Source of the DNA: Hymenobacter guriensis
GTDB lineage: Bacteria; Bacteroidota; Bacteroidia; Cytophagales; Hymenobacteraceae
Direction of reading: 5' to 3'
DNA: 64,000 bases
NCBI RefSeq assembly: GCF_015773195.1
Contig: NZ_JADWYK010000012.1
Span: forward strand, 1 to 64,000
A program made the translations under genes and the position numbers. Within the stretch, counting starts at the first letter, position 1. Each line of letters starts with the position of its first letter. Below, one piece after another: positions 61,143 through 64,000 of this stretch. Below the pieces are notes generated by a model. It did not search any database and had not been told where the DNA came from. It worked only from the letters and a program-made list of their open reading frames with translations.

Positions 61143-62574
61143 TTTTCTCCTGGCCGGTTTGCTCAGCCTACTGGCTTCCTGCCATTCGGCCTACGACAAC
61201 ATCACCGACTGCGCCCCGGCCGCGCCTGCCGAATACACTATCCGGCACCCGCAATGGGCCGATTCGGCCAGCATCTACGAGGTCAATATCCGGCAATACA
61301 CCCCGGAGGGCACCTTCAAAGCGTTTGAGCAGCACCTGCCTCGCCTGCAGCAAATGGGGGTAGGCATTCTGTGGCTGATGCCGGTGCAGCCCATCGGGCA
61401 GCTCAACCGCAAAGGCACTCTGGGCAGCCAGTACTCCATCCGCGACTACCGTGCCGTAAACCCCGAGTTCGGGACGATGGACGACCTGCGGCACTTGGTA
61501 GCCGAGGCCCATAAGCGTGGCATGCACGTGATTCTGGACTGGGTCGCCAACCACACCTCCTGGGACAGTCAGCTGGCCCGGCAGCACCCCGAGTGGTTTA
61601 CCAAAGGCCCGCAGGGCCAGTTTGTGCCGCCTGTTTCCGATTGGCAGGACGTCATCGACCTGGATTACTCCAAGCCTGAGCTACGTCGCTACATGCAGGA
61701 AAGCATGGCCTACTGGGTGCGAGAAGCTGACTTCGACGGCTTCCGCTGCGACGTGGCCGGCCTGGTGCCCATGGATTTCTGGGTGCAGACGCGCCAGGCG
61801 CTGGAAAAGCAGAAGCCCATGTTCATGCTGGCCGAGTGGGACGAGTTGCACAGCCCGCCCTTCCTCAAGAAAGGCGAGTTCGACCCCAACACCGGCATGC
61901 TGGAAAAGGCCTTCGACGCCACCTATGCCCTGCGCATGCGCTACCTGCTCGACAGTATCAGCCGCGGCCGGCAGCCGCTGGCGGCCCTGGATGCCTACCG
62001 CGCCGTGGAACGGAGCCGCTACCCGGCCAGCGCCTACCTCATGTACTTCACCAGCAGCCACGACATCAACAGCTGGGACGGCACCGAGTATGAGCGGCTG
62101 GGCAAAGATGCCCTGCCCCAAGCCGTGCTCACGGCCCTGCTCCCGGGCATCCCGATGGTGTACAGCGGCCAGGAAGCGGCTATGAAAAAGCGCCTCCGCT
62201 TCTTCGATAAGGACACCATTCCGTGGCGCGACTACCCGCTGCAGGATTTCTATACCAAGCTGCTGCAACTGAAAAGACGCCACCCCGCCCTGCGCAACGG
62301 CGACGCCTGCAGTCAGTTTGCGAAGCTGGAGGATGGCAGCCCGAAAGTGTATGCCTTCCTGCGCCGCAAGGCCAAAGCAGCCGTACTCACGGCCGTAAAC
62401 TTTGATAGTCAGCCCCACGAACTGGCGCTGGGCATCGTGGCCCCGGGCGTGTATCGGGAGCTGTTCAGCGGACAGGTGCTGCGTATGGGCGCGGGTTCGA
62501 AGCTGCTGGTGCCCCCGCACGGCTACCGCGTGTATGAGCGCCTGCCCGATCCGCCCCGCCAGGGACTGTGGTAG
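61126..62574 (+). CDS. GH13 alpha-amylase-family lipoprotein
   Basis: A 482-residue lipoprotein (lipobox LLASC) of the alpha-amylase family. The barrel carries DWVANHTSWD, the nucleophile Asp in FDGFRCDVAGLVP, the acid Glu in FMLAEWDEL and the third Asp in SSHDINSWDG, then a C-terminal beta domain. It acts on alpha-glucans outside the inner membrane. It is about 60 % identical by eye to the next gene product, which has no signal peptide, so the two arose by duplication. Its start codon lies in the loop of the DUF983 terminator-like hairpin. Confidence 0.93.
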   Translation: MPRFFPFLLAGLLSLLASCHSAYDNITDCAPAAPAEYTIRHPQWADSASIYEVNIRQYTPEGTFKAFEQHLPRLQQMGVGILWLMPVQPIGQLNRKGTLGSQYSIRDYRAVNPEFGTMDDLRHLVAEAHKRGMHVILDWVANHTSWDSQLARQHPEWFTKGPQGQFVPPVSDWQDVIDLDYSKPELRRYMQESMAYWVREADFDGFRCDVAGLVPMDFWVQTRQALEKQKPMFMLAEWDELHSPPFLKKGEFDPNTGMLEKAFDATYALRMRYLLDSISRGRQPLAALDAYRAVERSRYPASAYLMYFTSSHDINSWDGTEYERLGKDALPQAVLTALLPGIPMVYSGQEAAMKKRLRFFDKDTIPWRDYPLQDFYTKLLQLKRRHPALRNGDACSQFAKLEDGSPKVYAFLRRKAKAAVLTAVNFDSQPHELALGIVAPGVYRELFSGQVLRMGAGSKLLVPPHGYRVYERLPDPPRQGLW

Positions 62575-62643
62575 CGGGTAGGGCGGACCGGGACGGCAAC
62601 CCCGGCGGCAGCGGGTCGTTCAACCGCAGCAAAAGCCCTTGTC

Positions 62644-63993
62644 ATGCCTGCCGAAGAACCCCTGCACCCGCACAGCCACCTGTTTCAGGTTCGTCACCCG
62701 GAGTGGGCCGCCAATGCCACGATTTATGAAGTAAACCTGCGCCAATTCACGCCGGAAGGCACGTTTCGGGCATTTACTGAGCACTTGCCCCGGCTGGCGG
62801 CTATGGGCGTAAGCATTGTGTGGCTGATGCCGGTGCACCCCATTGGCGAAGTGAACCGCAAGGGCACGCTGGGCAGCCAGTACGCCGTGCAAGACTACTT
62901 TGGGGTGAACCCCGAGTTTGGTACCCTCGACGACTTGCGGCACCTGGTACACACAGCCCACGCGCTGGGGTTGAAGGTCCTGCTTGATTGGGTGGCCAAC
63001 CATACCAGCTGGGACAACCCGCTGGTAGCCCAGCACCCCGACTGGTACCGGCACGGCGCCCAGGGCCAGCTGGTACCGCCCGTGCCCGACTGGACCGACG
63101 TAGTAGCCTTCGACTACGCCCAGCCGGCCCTGCGCCGCTACATGACGGATGCACTGCTTTATTGGGTGCGCGAGGCCCATATCGACGGGTACCGCTGCGA
63201 CGTGGCCGGGCTGGTGCCCACCGATTTCTGGGATGAGGCCCGCCGGGAGCTGGACGAAGTGAAGCCGCTGTTTATGCTGGCTGAGTGGGACGAGCTGTAC
63301 CCCAGCGGGGGCCTGAGCTGGGAGGAGTTCAACTCCGATACCAAGCTGCTGGAACGGGCCTTCAACATGACCTTTGGCCTGCGCCTGCACTATTTGCTCG
63401 ATCATATTGCCGAAGACAAAAATGCGCTGAGCGACATCGATATCTACCTGGCGTCCGAGCGGGCCAAGTACCCGCCCTCCGTTTACCTGATGCACTTCAC
63501 CAACAACCACGACGTGAACAGCTGGGACGGCACCGAGTACGAGCGGCTGGGTGCGCTGGCCCTGCCTTTTGCCGTGCTGACGGTGCTGCTGCCGGGCATG
63601 CCGCTGGTGTACACCGGCCAGGAGGCCGCCCTGCGCAAGCGCCTGGCCTTCTTCGACCGCGACCCGGTAGACTGGCAGAATTTCCCGCTCCAGAATTTCT
63701 ACACGCGCCTGCTGCAGCTCAAGCGCCGCCACCCCGCCTTGCGCAACGGCGACCCGGCCAGCCGCTTCCTCCGCCTGGAAAGCGCCCCGGAGCTTTATGG
63801 TTTTCTTCGACTCAAGCAAGATGCAGCCATGCTTTGCGTCATCAATACCGCACCGGCCGAGCGCACGTTGGCTCTGCCCGCTGCGGCAGCTGGCTCCTGG
63901 CTGGATGTGTTCAGCGAAGAGCCGTTGACACTCCGTGCTGAGGCAGAACTGACCGTGCCCGCCCGCGGCTGGCGGGTGTTGGAAAGAGTTTAG
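62644..63993 (+). CDS. GH13 alpha-amylase-family protein, cytoplasmic paralogue
   Basis: A 449-residue GH13 enzyme closely related to the lipoprotein encoded just upstream, starting directly with the catalytic part and lacking a signal peptide. All three catalytic residues are visible: Asp in IDGYRCDVAGLVP, Glu in FMLAEWDEL and Asp in NNHDVNSWDG. C-terminal beta domain complete with a stop at the end of the window. It probably degrades maltodextrins brought in after the outer enzyme acts. 69 bases behind the first paralogue, so likely in the same operon. Confidence 0.94.
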   Translation: MPAEEPLHPHSHLFQVRHPEWAANATIYEVNLRQFTPEGTFRAFTEHLPRLAAMGVSIVWLMPVHPIGEVNRKGTLGSQYAVQDYFGVNPEFGTLDDLRHLVHTAHALGLKVLLDWVANHTSWDNPLVAQHPDWYRHGAQGQLVPPVPDWTDVVAFDYAQPALRRYMTDALLYWVREAHIDGYRCDVAGLVPTDFWDEARRELDEVKPLFMLAEWDELYPSGGLSWEEFNSDTKLLERAFNMTFGLRLHYLLDHIAEDKNALSDIDIYLASERAKYPPSVYLMHFTNNHDVNSWDGTEYERLGALALPFAVLTVLLPGMPLVYTGQEAALRKRLAFFDRDPVDWQNFPLQNFYTRLLQLKRRHPALRNGDPASRFLRLESAPELYGFLRLKQDAAMLCVINTAPAERTLALPAAAAGSWLDVFSEEPLTLRAEAELTVPARGWRVLERV

Positions 63994-64000
63994 ATAAACT

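Overview
The window looks like chromosomal DNA of a high-G+C (about 60 % by eye) member of the Bacteroidota, most likely a Hymenobacter-like cytophagale. The reasons are: promoter motifs of the Bacteroidota type (TTG-N19-21-TAnnTTTG), a 1280-residue secreted protein with a type IX secretion (T9SS) C-terminal sorting domain, a short PID-CTERM-type protein, the tig-clpP-clpX order, a GH3/beta-lactamase fusion, long-form Pta, and many lipoproteins. I see no rRNA, insertion sequence, prophage or CRISPR array. Coding density is high and most genes are ordinary housekeeping or metabolic genes.

Layout. 1-5.2 kb: a minus-strand block with the (p)ppGpp enzyme, then a translationally coupled fur - STAS - purA operon ending in a strong hairpin; a tRNA-Leu(UAG) follows. 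5.3-9.3 kb: trigger factor, ClpP and ClpX (folding and proteolysis). 9.3-14.2 kb: lpxB, a queD-like gene, a metal/cobalamin ABC permease plus binding lipoprotein without an ATPase, and hldD (LPS core heptose). 14.4-25.4 kb: a mixed region with an FAD/NAD(P) protein, a quinone-oxidoreductase-like enzyme, a DCC-family thiol oxidoreductase next to an HTTM membrane protein, a Dph6-like PP-loop enzyme, a DUF885 lipoprotein, an SDR and a CarboxypepD_reg protein. 25.5-39.9 kb: PhoD-like phosphatase, the NagZ/beta-lactamase fusion, acyl-CoA ligase, DUF2059 protein, HGSNAT-like acyltransferase, GHL10 lipoprotein, two disordered small proteins, a rhomboid protease with a partner sharing its N-terminal domain, and an alpha/beta hydrolase. 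40.0-46.2 kb: alpha-glucan metabolism (GH31 glucosidase, a truncated glycogen-synthase-like protein, branching enzyme). 46.5-53.7 kb: gamma-glutamyltransferase, then pta and ackA (acetyl-CoA to acetate) separated by a strikingly A+T-rich DUF6602/PD-(D/E)XK-like gene. 53.9-64 kb: a membrane protein, a LuxR-type regulator, the T9SS IPT-repeat protein, the PID-CTERM protein, an AraC regulator, DUF983, and two tandem GH13 amylase paralogues, one lipoprotein and one cytoplasmic.

Gene ends are marked by unusually long perfect hairpins. Several belong to one dispersed family (GTCATnCnGAGC...GA-G-A-CT) that sits directly behind stop codons, often between convergent genes. The items most worth a second look are the A+T-rich DUF6602 gene splitting pta and ackA, the hairpin family, an in-frame insertion of an intergenic-type repeat inside the alpha/beta hydrolase, an intrinsic-terminator-like hairpin in the 5' leader of the GH31 gene, and the rhomboid pair with a shared N-terminal domain.
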